Origin: Caprimulgus europaeus
Lineage: Eukaryota; Chordata; Aves; Caprimulgiformes; Caprimulgidae
Length of the DNA stretch: 64,000 nucleotides
Assembly: GCA_907165065.1 (NCBI GenBank)
Contig: OU015528.1
Location: 44,383,515 to 44,447,514, forward strand
Direction: 5' to 3'
The position numbers were made by a program, and so were the translations under genes. Positions within the stretch are counted from its first letter, which is position 1. Each line of letters starts with the position of its first letter. The notes under the pieces were generated by a model, which was not told the DNA's origin, made no database searches, and was given only the letters and a program-made list of their open reading frames with translations. This document shows positions 1-15,300 of this stretch, in pieces.

Positions 1-188
1 GGCTTACATATAAAGAGTGTATTTGGATGAACTTAAACCAAGTCCAGTTTAAAAATTAAGGGGTTTTTCTTTCTTTTTAAAGTAAATTGGGCACAGAATC
101 AATGAAATGGTAAATGTGGAATCTATAATGTCAGATTTTCTGTAACTTTCTATTGTATTTTTACTCTTCATATATTCTCTTCTTTTAG

Positions 189-346
189 AAAATGATGTGG
201 CTGAACGCAGAAGTGTGATAAAAGAAGTGATACTAGAGGCAGAAGCCTTTGGTGATATTGAGACTCAGGCTGAAATTATGCTGCAAGCTGCTATTCTTAA
301 CCTGCAAGAAAAACGTCCCATGTCAGGCATTAAACTCCTTTTGCAG
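189..346 (+). CDS. CFAP54: CFAP54 exon (first in window)
   Basis: Acceptor ...cttttag before 189, donor gtttga at 347. It has two leading bases of a split codon and then 52 codons beginning [20 protein letters not shown] and ending GIKLLLQ. Leaves in phase 0. The donor is weaker than most in this gene. Confidence 0.8.
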
Positions 347-3300
347 GTTTGAGCACAAAGGAGAAACTGTTTGCTTTTCTTGCATTTTTCACGTAGTCAG
401 AAGAGCTGATGCCAGCATTAAATAAGCTTGAATTAGTGCCTCTGAAATAGATTTTTTTTTTCACTTAGTGTGATTTGTCCTCATAAATAGACAGCAAAAG
501 TAGTAACTAGTTTGGTTTATGTTTTCTATGTCCAAACAGGATATAATCACTTTACTCCAAGAGGATACGTTTATTTCCCCTCCAGCTTCCTTGACTCTTG
601 TGAAAAGTATGCTTCTACTGGCAGACATACTAACACTGCAAACAGTAGAGGACACAGAACATTGCTCTTCTACAGAGGAACCATTAAACCTACTAATTTT
701 AGCACATGAGCTTACCATTAAAGCAGTGAGTATATGTTGTTGATTTACACAGCATTTGCAAATCCTTCCAACAATCTTAATTATCTATTCTGGAAGCTAT
801 TTTAATAATGTATTAAAAAGGGCGATTCCTATTAATTGATCACTTTTCCCTAGAGTACATGGTCTAAAGAAGCAATTAATCTTACCATACTTATTTATGC
901 ATACTCATCATCCATACTCATGCATGTAGTCTGATATTTTAATACAATTTAAAAAGATTGAATACTTGTAAAATGTACATCCATATATGAAAACTGAAAT
1001 AGGTAGTTTGACTTTTAAAGAGATGTGGAACACTTACATTTTCCATTTGAAATGGGGTATGTTCATACTCAGCACCTCAGGGAGGATGTATATATCATAA
1101 AATTCCTAACTCTTGAGCATCCAAATTTAAGAATTTAGCTTTGCATCTTAACTTAGAATAATTTTAATTAGAAAATCTATATAAAGTAGCATATTGTTTA
1201 TGATGTTTTAGATTGACAGATTGTTACAATCGGTATGAAGAAATAATTTCAATGTAAAAATTTAGATATGCAATGAAAAAAAAATGTAAAAGCATGAAAT
1301 CTGAGAACGGAATCTATAGTAATAAACCATTTACCTATTTGGTGATCCAGAAATAGATATACACTTCTGCAGTCTCTACCTCTACCTGTTGATACAGTTT
1401 ATAAAGAAAAGCTTTTGGATCAAATTCTTTTCTCTATTTCCTAATACGGAAGTTTAATCCATTTAAATATTTGTTCCCCCAAGTAATAAAGAATCATATG
1501 AGTCAATTCAGACTCAGACTTCCACTTGTGAAACTTGCTAGCCTTCAAGAGACTTCCCTTGTTCCCATCACCTTATTTCCATGAATGAGAAGTTGGACTG
1601 ATCCATACATGTTATTTTCTTTTTCTTTTCTGGCCTTTGTTGGATGTCAGGTTGCTTTTTAGAGGTGACAGTTTCTTTCTAGGGTTTGAGTTACTTGGGA
1701 GATCTATTTGTTAAAGACTGCTTTGAGGGAGTTTGCTTTTAGAAGGCAAAGCCTAACATTAATGAATTTGATCAAGAGCTCACTGAAATTGTTGGTTTGC
1801 TACCAAGCTCCTCTTCAAAGAGAATTACTAACTGAAGTAAAGGAGTTTGGGAGTATCAAGCCCTCTTCTAGTGCTCTTTTACAAGACACCTTTGAATTCC
1901 AGGGTTTTGCAATAACTAAGTTTTTCAAACTGTTATTTAATTTGCTATCTGTAACTTGATTTTACAAAGCATACTCTTTTCATAGATTTTTGTTTGTGGA
2001 GAACCTATTGAACAGGAAACAGAAGACAGTACATTGGCTTGCCTGGTCCTACCTACAAAAAATATCTACTTGCCACATATCAACTTGCTAGCCGAAGTCA
2101 AAATGAGAATCGGTGAGAGAAACGCAAGTTATTATTATTTTTAATTTTTCATTAATTTTCATTCATATTTTATGCAACAGCAGATAAACTGCATCAGAGG
2201 TGAATGTAGTAAATAAATTGTTTTCATTATACAAATAGAATATTTTGAAAACCAACAGTAGATGCCTGTTTGGCTCCATGCAATCTGTATAAGCAAGGTA
2301 CAATTCTTATGGGAATTATAATCATCAAAGCCTTAAATATTAATGTTATAGCTTGATGAAACTAATGGGAACTTCAATTTTTTAAAGTGAAAGTTAAAAA
2401 TACTTTTTCAACTTCTGTACAAAGCATTCATTCTGTGAAAACTTCTGGTATATATTCCATCTCTCTGGAAGCAGTTATATAGGAACTAATGATATCAAAT
2501 CATACGGGATAACAGTGATAATTCTCTATCCCAATAAAATTATTAGTGTCTGTTATTGTTGTCACCCTGAGATTTGTTGCTGTATAGCAAATATAGAGAA
2601 AGGGATATTGTCTCCATGTTCCTTCTGCAAACTTTATTTGGTGAATATCTGACTTATAATGGACTAGAAAAACTAGAAATCACTTACTGCACTTTGGTTC
2701 ACATTGTGGAGCAGCCTCAGAGTGTTCTGGATTCTTTGTCAGGAAGAAATGCTCCGGGAGTGCATCGGTGCACCCCAACCACTACTTTGTATTCAGCTTT
2801 TAGGACTAGAATAGAGGTGGTTCAAAATAAACATTCTGAAAAGCATCTGCTGTGGCCGTGAGGTCTTCAACACCAGCTGGTTTGCTCTAGAGATCCACTC
2901 TTATTGTGCTTTACTGCTTGTCAGTGCAGACATGGCCAGACTCATAGTAATAGTCATGTTTGACCAGTTCCTGTTTCTGAATCCACATTTTTAGTAAGAG
3001 CCTATGAATACAGATGAATATTGAGGAGTACAGTATAGGAAGTGTGCAATACATCAAATAAGCCTTTAGAATTGCTTAGTACAAAAGGAATTTGGGAATT
3101 TGGAAATGCTCAGAGAGGTTTAGGTTTTGCCCACAGCTGCCAGGTGAATATGAAATGGCTTACTGCTAGTCTTTCCAGAAAGGATTGATTTGTGTCACCT
3201 GAGCTTCTTTTGGATGGCCTAGGTAAACCTCAATGGTGTCACGAAGTAGTGAAACAACGTTATAGTTTTGTTTTTATATCCATTAATCAATCTGATTTTT

Positions 3301-6300
3301 GAGAATTGTAACAGTAAATAAGCAATAGCATTTGTTCTAAGCAAGTCGCATCTTTTTGCATAAATTGGTTTTGTATTAAATAATTTACTAAGAACTGTCT
3401 TTTTTTTTTTTTCTTAGGACACACATTAGCTGAAGAAGTAGCTTGTACACCTGCAAGAGGAGATCCACTGCAATGGCTACATGCTCTCAAACATTTGGAG
3501 TCAGCATTGAAGCTTTGCAGAACAGCTGCAAAAAAAAAATTAGATATGGAAGCTGAAATTCTTTTTCAAATAGGTAAATAAAACTCTGTTTGTACATCAT
3601 GATTGCCTTAGTAGGCATTGTTATGCATGTGGCCTTTCTTAAAATGAAGACATTTTACTGTAAAAAAAGAACAGATTTGGATATTTCTCACCCTGTCTAG
3701 CTGCAGATCTCTCTCCTGTGTTTAGTGCCACACCAGCATAGTTGAGGATGCATTGCGCAACAAATAATTTCAAAACTGCAGTAGAATTTCTCCCACTTCT
3801 ATGTTATCAGGGATCAAACAGTATCGTCAATGAGATTAAGGACACTGTAGAAAGCTAATTAGCTTCTTTGCATCAGTCTGAACTAAAGATGAGAGGCTTG
3901 GAAAGTATTTCTAAATGATTTAACAAAGCTAATAAATTATACAGTGTTTGCATGCATTTGGATTTTAGTGTCAGCACGTTTTGCACCAAGAGGTGCTGGT
4001 TTGTTAGGATCCCAGACAGAAAGGCATTCAGACTCTAAAGTATCTCTTAAAATTTATTGGAGTTAACACTATAAAGAAAAAGAGGATAATGTAAATAATC
4101 TCCAGGTTGTGCAGTATTGAATGGGCTTCCAATTAGAGTGTAGAGCAACACACAGATCGTGTCTGTGGGAAGGTTGCCTAATTTTGGTCTTTTGAGCTGT
4201 TAGAGAATTTTCTTAAAAGAAAACAATTCTATTCATCATTTCTACTATCAAATAAAAAGCATGTTCATGTAAGAACTTCTTGCTGGACTTTTACAAAACG
4301 GGCAAGGGGTGTAATCACTGGCACTGAGAAGATGCTGCCAACAGGCTCTTCTGTTGCAGCCAACTGGCTATATTTATCCTGTGGCTAAGGGATGTGCACA
4401 GCACAGCGCAGGCCTTAAGGCCACGCTGTATGAGCAGCACAGAACAGGCCTGTGCCTATGCATTAATCCCTCCGTGTACTGTGGTCTTCTAGTTAGGATC
4501 ACTACACATTAGGAGTCATTGTGATTCCAAATTTTGGTTATTGTAGCTACTCTGTGAAGTAATTTCCTGTACAAGCATTGTGCATTACAGCTTAAACCAA
4601 CTGGAAATGGTTTTGCTTCTCAGGAAGAGAACAGATAATGTACTATGTTATTCAACTTTCCTGGAGGGAAAAATAGGTTAGGTCTTACTAAATAAATAAA
4701 TTATTAATTGCAAATTTCCTTTTATATTTCTTTTTTAGGTAGGGTAGAATGCCAGATAACTGAAGCAGGTAATAACAAGTCATGTCAAGCTGTTGAAACC
4801 CTGTTGGAAGCTATAAGACTCAGCCAGCAACATGACCAAAAATTTGAGTAAGAAACAAGCTATATAAAATAATTTTAATCACACGTGAATATAATTTGTT
4901 GACAATTTTCTGAGATTTGGTGTGGGATGTCTATTATGAAACATCTTTTATGTTTTGGAGAGTTTTCTTCTATTGCAGAAGAGCTACTGTATATTTATTC
5001 TTTTATTTAAAACAAATACTGAGAACATTTAAAAGCATATTTTAGACTATACAAAGTTACAGCTTTCTGTTCTATTTCCAAATTTGTACCCTCTCTGTCA
5101 ACACCAGGAACAGAGCTATCAATTAAACAGGGGTTTTATTCATATTTCAGAAGATGAGCTGCGGTCTGCCCCCTTACAGATAATAGAAATCCAATTTTAA
5201 AAGGTTAGCAGCCAGAAACAGAAGAACAGAGGCAGAAGGAGCACAGGAAATGTGTTTGTAACAGATATCAGGACAGTGACTTTGGCGTTAGTTATCAGCA
5301 AAGGAGATGCCTGAAGAGCTAAGCCAAGCCAGCCAATAAATTCTGTCAAGCAGGTCTGATACATTGGACTTCAGGGTTTTTTTAGTTTCTTGACCAGTCT
5401 TAATGAATAATGTGCCATGTCTGTTTACAGACAGTGTAAAGGCAGCAATTTACCTTGCTTGCTTGGGTATTCTGTTACTTAAGTTAATGAATCAGAACTC
5501 TGAACACAGAAGAAATAGCATAGTAATAAACCTCTGCAAGCAGTCAGCATGATGGAAGATAGTACAGAAATGGACTGTTGTGATGTTTTGCAAGTTTAAT
5601 TTTGCTACAGTTATTTAATTTGCTACCATCTTTCTAAAAGAATGTACAGCAACATTGATGGACCTTGGCTTTCTTATTTTAGAGAACTAAACATCCCAAT
5701 CGCCTTTATAGAAGCCCTCTGATATCGATGGGTTTGTTTAATTGAAGTTGTTTCTTGAAGTCTAAAATCTTTTTTTTGTCACCAAGACTAGAAAGTTAAC
5801 TAAATTGCCACCAACTAAGTGTAGAACTTGCTGTCTTCCCAATTTTGAACTGTACAGCACTCTTAGTTTTATATTTTGCTTTGCACAAATTATACCAAGC
5901 TGGAATTTATTGTACTATATAAACAGCCATCTTTGTGCAATATGGCTCTGTCCAGAATAGTAACTGGACAGAGTTACTGTTAGCAGGAGTTTGTTGATGC
6001 TCTTAGGAAAACTAATTCAAAGGGGAGATCTGGAGAGACCTACAGAGCCAGGAGGAATCTGCATAAAAAAGACTGTTATAAACCTAAAGGGAATAGAAAT
6101 GTTGGAGTTCTCCAGATAGAGTGATTTTCAGCAGGTCAAGGGAAGTAATTCTGCCCCTCTACTCAACTCTGGTGAGACCCCACCTGGAGTATTGCGTCGA
6201 GCTCTGGAGTCCTCAGTACAGAAAAGACATGAACCTGTTGGAATGGGTCCAGAGGAGGGCCACAAAAATTATCAGAGGGATGGAACACCTCTCCTATGAA

Positions 6301-9300
6301 GAATGTCTTAGAGACTTGGGGTTGTTCAGCCCGGAGAAGAGAAGATGCCAGAAAGATCTTATTGCGACCTTTCAATACTTAAGGGAGGCTTATAAGAAAG
6401 ATGAGTACAGACATTTTAATAGGACTTGTAGCACCAAGACAAGGGGTAATGGTTTAAAACTAAAAGAGAGTAGATTTAGACTAGATATAAGGAAGAAAAT
6501 TTTTACAAGGAGGGGGGTCAAACACTGGAACAGGTTGCCCAGAGAGTGGGTGGAAGCCCCATCCCTGGAAACATTCAAGGTCAGGTTGTTTGGGGCTCTG
6601 AGCAACCTGATCTAGTTGAAGATGTCCCTGCTCACTGCCAGGGGATTGGACTAGATGACCTTTGGAGGTTCCTTCAACCCAAAGCATTCTGCGATTGATG
6701 ATTCTATGATTTTTTGCCTGGTTTATAATAGTACTGTAAAAACAACTGAAAGGCAAATGAAATATAGGAGGAGAATAGCAATTGGTGATGTCCTCATCTG
6801 TCTGAAGATGTATTCTGGTAAAGAACTAAGAATGTTCCTCAGATGAGGCCTATGAAGAAATGAAGATCACTTGCCTTGCAGAATTACAGTTTTCTTCCAA
6901 AATATTTGCAATTTATTTATGCAATATTTGTTGTCCATCATGCAAATTATGTTTGACATACTCTTAAATCAATGTGTTACTCGTTAAGCATACCTTAGGG
7001 ATGTTTTAAATTCTCTAAGACTTTAAAACAGGATCACATGGCTTTCTGAAAGTAGATACACTTTAAGGAGATGATGAGGGCTGGATGAATGATTTATTTG
7101 GTGAGGCTGACTGGCTAGTCTTATACAGGAGTCAGATTGTATTGTTGTAATGGTTACTTTGATAGTAACAATGATTGATCCATTGTGTTGTTTGTTACAG
7201 ATTAATAAGAAGATCATACCTTGAAATAGCACTATTATGTTTGCACTTTGCCACAAATAATGAGGATGTGTCACAGACAGATAAGATGGTGCCTTCTAAA
7301 TCAAATGTATGTTTTCTATCTTTTTGGATAGTGGCCTCTTCAAAGCAAGAAATATATTTCTGTTAAAACATTGTGTACCTTGCCACACTATTACTTACAG
7401 TGACTTACAAATCATACTGATCCTGAAAATCCTGATAGAAAAATCAAAAGAAATCACACAGTAGAGCAGTAGAAGTTTATTGTTTGATGTTATTTCTCAC
7501 GTTTATTGCAATGAATTACAACATTTAAATATTTTTCTGTATAAAATAGGAAGAAACAGAACCAACAGTATTTTAATTTCTGATTATGAACTAATTAATT
7601 TGTACTTTGGAAAGAAAACTTAACATTCAAACCTAGTTTTTAAGTGGTAAAATTTATACTTTACCAGATTTCAAATTTCAGTACAAATATGAGTCACAGC
7701 GTGAGAAATATAAAAGGCTTTAACCATGTTAAGCTGGCTACAAGCCATAGATTCAAAACATAATGTGTAACATAAGAGAAAAGAGGCAATTAAGGTTCCA
7801 GAAAATGGAAGATTATAGCACAGCTGTATACAGCAGTGACCGTTGTATGAGCTGCTCTGAGAAAATTTTTAGAGGACCAGCCAATTAGTATGCTCTGGAT
7901 AATTTTTTTTCAATTTTAGCGATTAACCCATGAATTTGAAATCAATGCTGATTTTTACAACTTGCAAATAAAACAATAATTCTGTAAGTAGGAGGACTTT
8001 TTTCTATCTTGAAAATATATTTTACTATAATACATTTAGAATCCTGATTATGAACTGGTGTATAATTTTAGACCTTCCCTGGAGAAGTTTCTCTGAAATC
8101 AGAACGTTACAAAGTACAAGCCTGGATTGCCGTAAGAGCAGCTACACAGGTTGGTGCAATATTCTGAAGAGATTTTTTTTTTTTTTAATTTCATCTTATG
8201 CTACTTACACAAGGAATCGAGACAATGCAAACAAGACAAAAATTAAGGTTTCCTGAAATTTTTGGCATGGGTCTTATTTGAGGAAATTAAAATGGACACT
8301 GTCTGAGTAGTACATTTAATCTCTCTAGGACAGATCTGACTCTGTTTACCTCAGCTTTGATTCAGTGCAAATAAAACAGCACACTGCCTGATAGTTGTGC
8401 ACACGTATTTGACATGTGGGTAGACATCAGTGGCATCCAGGTGAGGATATCTGATTTGAAATCACTTATGTAGTAATTAAGCTGTCAGCAGTAATGATAT
8501 ATTGAAGCATAGTATGTACCATATGTCAGAGAGAAATAGAATATTTTCCTGACTTTTAAAAATGTAGTAAGTTGAATGATTAATTTTTGCCAACATTTTG
8601 CTACTCTCAGATTCTAAAATCTGTATAAATATTGTAGTGAACTGATTCTGAATAAAATAAATATTATTTTTAGGTCAGTGAAGCTGTACTTGCTTCTCAG
8701 CTATTAATTGGAATAAAGAGTGTTAAAGAACACAGCATGGAGGACACAGTGCAACAGAAAATACCAGAATTTGCTTCCATGGATCTTCTTGCTTCATACA
8801 GAGATTTCTTATCTGGTATTCCTTTATACCTAGTAATATTAGAACATTAAGTAATTAATGAACTATATATGCCATGTACTCTAGTAATACATTTAATATC
8901 TAATTTTAACTTATGAAAAATTCTAAGTCATATTTGGAAAGTAAAAGCAAAATCCTCATTCTTTATAGCAGTACAAAATATTGAGTAGACCTAATGGGTC
9001 TTTAAATATCAGCCTGTGTGTACATTCAACAGGTTAAGAAAAATTGCATTTTTTCTGTGCTGAGGTTCAGAAAGACAGAGTGCACATACTGCCGTATTTT
9101 TAGAAAAGAGATGGACTTTTATCGCTCCCAGGCTTCTAGAGTAGGTCTTGGCCCCCACTATCAGTCATTGCTTTTCTTTTTCAAGTGCTGATTTAGAACA
9201 GAGATTTCCCTAGATATTTTAGCTTTTCCTTGGAGATTTTCAGTTTTTCTTTTGATTTTGCAAAGACATGTTGGTGTTGAATAGCTCGTCTCTCTCTGCC

Positions 9301-12300
9301 CCATCAAAAAAACAAACAAACACCAAAACCAACAAACCCAAACTCTTACAAAGGTATTTGCCTGGGTACTGTATTCTAAGAGTCAAAGTGAGTATAATAA
9401 AAAAATTGTCACTGTCTTTATATTCCAATGCATTATCATTTAGAGATGCTTCCATTACCTTGGTAGAACATTGCCTTTTCCTGGTTTATTTCCAACTTTT
9501 TTCTTACATTAATTTTACAACTAATGGGATTGATGAAATGGAAGGTTTTGATTTAAAAAAAAACAGTGAAACTAGGAATTATAGGATAATGATTGCCAGA
9601 TGATAGTGATAAAATTTTGGTTTAATGGTTAATTTCAGTCATCTCAAGTGCATTTAATTACTCTGCCCGATACTGCTGGCAAAGGTGAGCAATGTCTGCT
9701 TACTGTGCAGTGTTTAAACATATGTGTTTTGATTGGTTTATGAAAACAAATGTTGTATGCTAAGACTTCCCATCAGTCTCATTGTACTAGCTCCATTTGC
9801 TTATAATTACAGATCACTTTTTATTTTAGCAAATGCAGCAGGTGTTTCTTCTGATAGTTCTGTTAGGCAATACATAGAATAATAGAAAATACAGAAAAGC
9901 AATAGTAGACCAAAATGTATAAAGGTAAAATGAAATGGAAATGATCAGCACAGCATGCTAAATATTTTCTGTAAAAAACATTAGTGGAACACATTGTTTA
10001 AGTTTCATCTATAAACAGCATGACCATTTTAACTAAATTCTGTTTTTACAATTGACAGTGAAATATCAGGAATAATGGAGACATTCACATTTTGTAGAAG
10101 CACACATAATTATTTTCTGGAAGTTTACTGTTAGGAATTACTGTAACATAATGTTTTTCAATTTGGAAGGAGAAACAGAACAGAAGTGTGTAGGCTTTTG
10201 AAAGAGCCATGTACTAATACTGAAAAAAAAAAAAAGAATGTAAGCAGTGATATAGTGATAACTGTACTGTTTTTTTTTTTCCTTTTTGCATCAGTAAAAC
10301 TTTTAGGCAAAGCCAAAAAAAATATTTTTTTTTTAGTCCATAGTCAAGAACACATTTCATTTAAAATGTGCTTAATATCTAAAAGGGTCTGGATTGAAGC
10401 TAACAGTAAAAATTTCAGAGTACCTAACTCTTCTGAATTCAGGTCAATGTAACTGGGAAGTTCAACTGCTGTAGTTATGACTGATGACCCCTATTATTGT
10501 TTCAATTTAGTAAATATCTGCTATTTCTAGACATTGAACAATGTGTAGGAATGAAGGTTTTATATTTAAATTCAGAGAGAGACAGAGCACCTTGCTCTCT
10601 ACCCATTTTAGTTTCTTGCAAGGACCAGTCAGATTCCTGGCCATGATCTGAGAAATATTCTCTTTACTAGTTCTATTAATATTAAAGCAGAATAGAAATA
10701 AATTTCCTCTTATGAAAAACACAACCAGGTTAACAAGTTACATTTTTAGTTACAGATTAGTCAGTTCCAGCACAATGCAAAAATAGCTTTTGAATTGCAG
10801 CCATTCACTTGATGTATATTGTTCAACTGTTATTGCATTTGCAGATGGATACAAAGTTGTCTCTGAAAGTCGCAAAGCATGTTCTACTGAAAACGAACAA
10901 ATCATACAAGACAAGCAGAGCCAAAGTGAAGGAACAGAAAGTCTTGCCACCAAGGCCAGACAGAAGAAAGAGACAATAACATGGGTTCACTTAATTCGCT
11001 ACCACAGTTCTTTAAAACGACTTCATAACACAAACCTTCTATTTGGTATGAATTTTTTCTTCCTTCTGTAAAACTGTGATATTGTTCTTGGGGGCCAACA
11101 GTGTCAGATTCAAAGGCCATCATCTGAGATAGTCTCATTTTCAGTTCCTTTAAATTGTCTAAATGCAAAAAAACTCTGTCATTTTGCAAGTGTTCTAAGT
11201 GAAGATATGACCTTTTTTCATAATTACTCAAAAACCTTAATGATACCAGGAAAAGCATCTCTCAAAACTTAATTGCCAGGGCTATATCTGAAGCATTTAA
11301 AAAATTTTCATAATCTATATTTATTTTTACTTCAAGATATATCACAGTTAAGTCACATCAGATATGAATCTGTTCAGTTTGGGAGCCTGTTTGTGAGAAC
11401 TGAGTGCAGCATAAATGGGAAGGCTGAGCATTATTGAATATGTTTTGACTAAAACCCCAGATGTCGTTGGTTTGTTTAACTGTAAACAAAAGCTGGTAAT
11501 AGATGAGACCTTTCAAACAGAGTAAGAATCCATTAATTTCAGGGCCCTAATGCTATGCACCTACATTTGATGGCCAACTGCTCCATATACAAGGGATGAC
11601 CTGACAGGTGAGAAGGGAACTAGATTGTACCACATAAGTGCTGCCTAGGGAGAAACTTAGAAACTCTGAAAATAATTTCAGAGAGGGTTGGGCTTTTTCC
11701 TTGCAGCAGCAGATGAAAGGGAAGTATTCTTTCCTTTCGCCATAGAACTATAAGGACAGTAGGGTACCTGCAAGTAGGTACCAAAATGTGCATGTATATC
11801 TCAGCTGTAGTTACCAATGACCGAGCTGAGGGAGCAACTCAGTTGATCAGCCACTAGCTGTCTAAATCAAGGTCTTAAGAGCTCTTAGAGCTTCTTTTGA
11901 CTGTATTGAGTAAATATGCACTTATTCTAACAGGTGCTTAGACTTCTAGTGAACATACTGATACTTACAGAGCTAAATTTAAGGACATAAACCTCAAAAC
12001 TGAACCTCCCATTTTATGCTACTTCATAATGTCTAGACAGATCTCCAGTGAAAAACTACAATACAAATAACATAACCTAGTAATATTTAAGAGCAACCAG
12101 TATAACTGTTGGAAATGCATTTATTTGATATTGAATCAATTTACATATTTTACTATATCTTCAAAATTTATTAATATTTATTAGCTGTAGAAACATTACT
12201 TTTTAATGGCAAATGATGATGTAATAAAAATCTCTTTTCAAAGCTGCCCCTGACTCAGGACCTGGATCATTTTCTGCAAGAGTTGGCTACCTTGGTTCTG

Positions 12301-15300
12301 TTTTTGACAAAGGGATTGTTTTACGCATAGCAGAAATGCATTCGTTTCTGAAAAAACATTTGCTTGAATATTCAATGTGTTGTGTTGAGAATTCCCCAGA
12401 AGAGCTATGTGATGTAGAATTGCCATTTGGTAGGCCAGCGGATTCTTCGAAGGTACTTTTATTCTTTCTGATGCTTCAAAAATATGTATTGTACTTGCAT
12501 TTCACTCAGGTTCTTGCTAGTTCCAATAGTGATATTTCTGAGAGTGCTATAGAAGAATGAAATTCATTATGGAGATGATCAGTGCAAAGCCGGAATCCTG
12601 TGCAAGCAGTGAAGGATAGTTAACAAATGCAAATATCCTTGTGCTACTCATTCCTGCAAAAATGATCTCTATCCCATGCCCATTGTATTTAGACCCTAGA
12701 AAGCCGAATTATATTTAAGATTTCATTATTAGTTAATTAAGTTGGCTGTGGTATTTGGTAGGACTGAGGCTTTTAATCTTGTAGATCCCCATGTTTCGTA
12801 CCAAAAATGTCATGATGTTTGCTTTGTAATTTGTATGTACAAGCCTCTATATTGTTAATTTGGTCTATAATAAAAACATGATTTTCAAAAAATGTATAAT
12901 TTATATTTTATAAAAATTTGTTGAAGGCCTTGTGTGCCAATTTTTTTCACTGATTATCAGTTGGATAGAAAATCATTTTGGATCTCTAGCACATGAACAA
13001 CCTATACGAGCTTTCAAATTAGGCAGCTCAGACTATATTACTCAGAGAAATCTTGAACTGGAATTCTGGAGTCTATGCTGACCATGGCATATGTATTGAA
13101 TACTCAGTAGTAAAAGTCTTTGAGGATTCAATGTATACATAATTGTCTTTAAAGTTTCTCCATCCCACTTCTCACATTAATAATTATCCTAATACTAAAA
13201 ATTTAAAATGACAGGTTATTCTCTATTTTTTAACTACTATGTTCAATCTTAGAAGGAGATGGGATCTTTGAGTGAGAACTTGGTATCTTATAAAAAGGAA
13301 TTAAAGTACTTCTGTGAAAGTAGCTCTTCTAGAGTTGGTGAACCTTCTGCAGTGTTGGACAGCATATCATTACTCATTTCTCAAAAAAGAGCTGACTGTG
13401 CCACTGAATAAATTGTAAATATATAGTATGTGACATTTATAACAGCCATCCTATATCAAAAAATATTTTACTCTGTCTGCTCTTCTTTTGACATAATTAG
13501 TATTACACTGTCCTAGAAGAATAAGCTTCAGAGCTCACTGTCATGTTCGTGACAGGTGCAAGCTGCATAATCATGTGTTAGCTTCACTGTTGTAGACAGC
13601 TAACAAGCATAAAGCTCTTACTTTTTTTAATTCTAAGCTTCATTGATTTTATCACAACATTTTTAGAAGCTTTAACTATTCAGAAGGCTGTATAAGTTAT
13701 TTTTTAAAGATGTTACTGTAATTTGATACTGGGATTTTTAACAGTACAAATAGATACAATTTTTGAAGGAATTATTTTTATATACAAGGTTATTTCACTT
13801 GCATGTGTCTTTGTAATTCTGTTTTTGACTCTTGAAGTTTTTTTCAGCTCTGCTGAAGAAAGCATCCAAATTACATTAAGAAGGCTATAATTAAAATTGT
13901 GTGCCTTGTTACATTTTGCATGCTTGTTTTTTATTCCACTCCATGATCGTATGTAGGATTGGAAACACTTAACTAACAGTTTGTTGTTTTCAGGTTTTTG
14001 AGAAAGTTCAATAAATAAATATTTATGTATGTAATTCAGCAACCCTCCTGTTTGACAAGAGCAGTTGTAATATCCTTCCTCAAAAATATTCAATATGATG
14101 TAAATAACAAAGCATGCAGTTCAGTGAAAAAGAAAACATGCCACATTATTTATAGAAAGAAATACGTATCATAAAATTTACTTTTAATGGCTCTAGTTCA
14201 GGGGCATGGCATAAACTAGGTTGTTCATCCTCCATATATGTGGTTTTTCATGCATTTGTCCACTGTCCATGCTGGCAGGGTAGTGGGGGATTCATTGCCA
14301 AAACTAAAGGCTAACATCCTGAATGCAGAAGATCCTTAGAGTAGGTGAGTGATCCATGCACACCTCATGGCACACCATGGGTTATGGCCACTGTTCACTG
14401 CTTCAGTGTTTAGTCTGTGTGACATGGATCATCCACAGTTAATTGTCCCATGCCATACTGAAGGCATATCCATATGCTTGAATGCATGACTTTAGCATGC
14501 ATGACTCATCTTTATCTTAACTTCTGCCATATTTTGATGTGGCATGGGAACTGGCTTTATGAAGTAAAATTATATCACTGTGAAAAATCCATCCTCTGCT
14601 CACCTGGATTTACTGCCGTGTATCAGTCATGAGCTCTATTTTCTGAAAATAAAATGAGTAAAATTCTCCAGTTTTTTTCAACAATGAACATTCAAAATTA
14701 GAAAAGAACTGACTCCCCAGGCAGCACTTTTCAGTGTCTACATGTTGGAATCAATTATGGAGACACTAACAACCTTTCAATTAGCTTCAGCATTCCCCCA
14801 GAATGTCATTATTTGGCCTCCTCTGTTCTTTGCAGATCTACTACTTAGCAGGGACAGAGCTGGTTTTCTCTTTTGGTAGCTAGAACAGTGCTGTGTTTTG
14901 CTTTCAGCCTGGGACTTGTTATGAGAGAGACACTGATAACAGGCCAGTGTTTGCATTTTTGTTGCTGGAAGTGAAGGACTTCGTGTTTTGTTAGTCTACA
15001 AGTGCAAGACCTAAGGAGGCAAGAAATATTTAAATTAATAAGCTAAATTGGCATTTGGATATGCCAATGGGATATTCCATATCATATCACATCATATCCA
15101 GTATATTAGTGAGGGTCTCTTCCTCTTTAGCTCTCTCTCAGTTTTGCATTGGGATTGTCGCTCCTCTGGGATCGTTATCTGGGAACAGGCCAGGCTTGGT
15201 CAGTGGGTGGTGAGCAGTTGCACTGTGTATCACTCAGTTGCATATTTTCTTACTATTATTATTATCATTACTATTTTAATATATTATTATTTTAAGTTTC

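Noticed and set aside
4411..4422. 12-bp palindrome GGCCTTAAGGCC in a CFAP54 intron
   Set aside because: Perfect but isolated, with no surrounding structure; likely chance.
6121..6615. 164-residue open frame as a host gene
   Set aside because: It is the C-terminal part of CR1 ORF2 with the CR1 3' tail after it.
7065..7110. ATGATGA followed by CTGA as a possible C/D-box snoRNA
   Set aside because: Boxes are only about 40 bases apart, there is no terminal stem, and no C'/D' pair.
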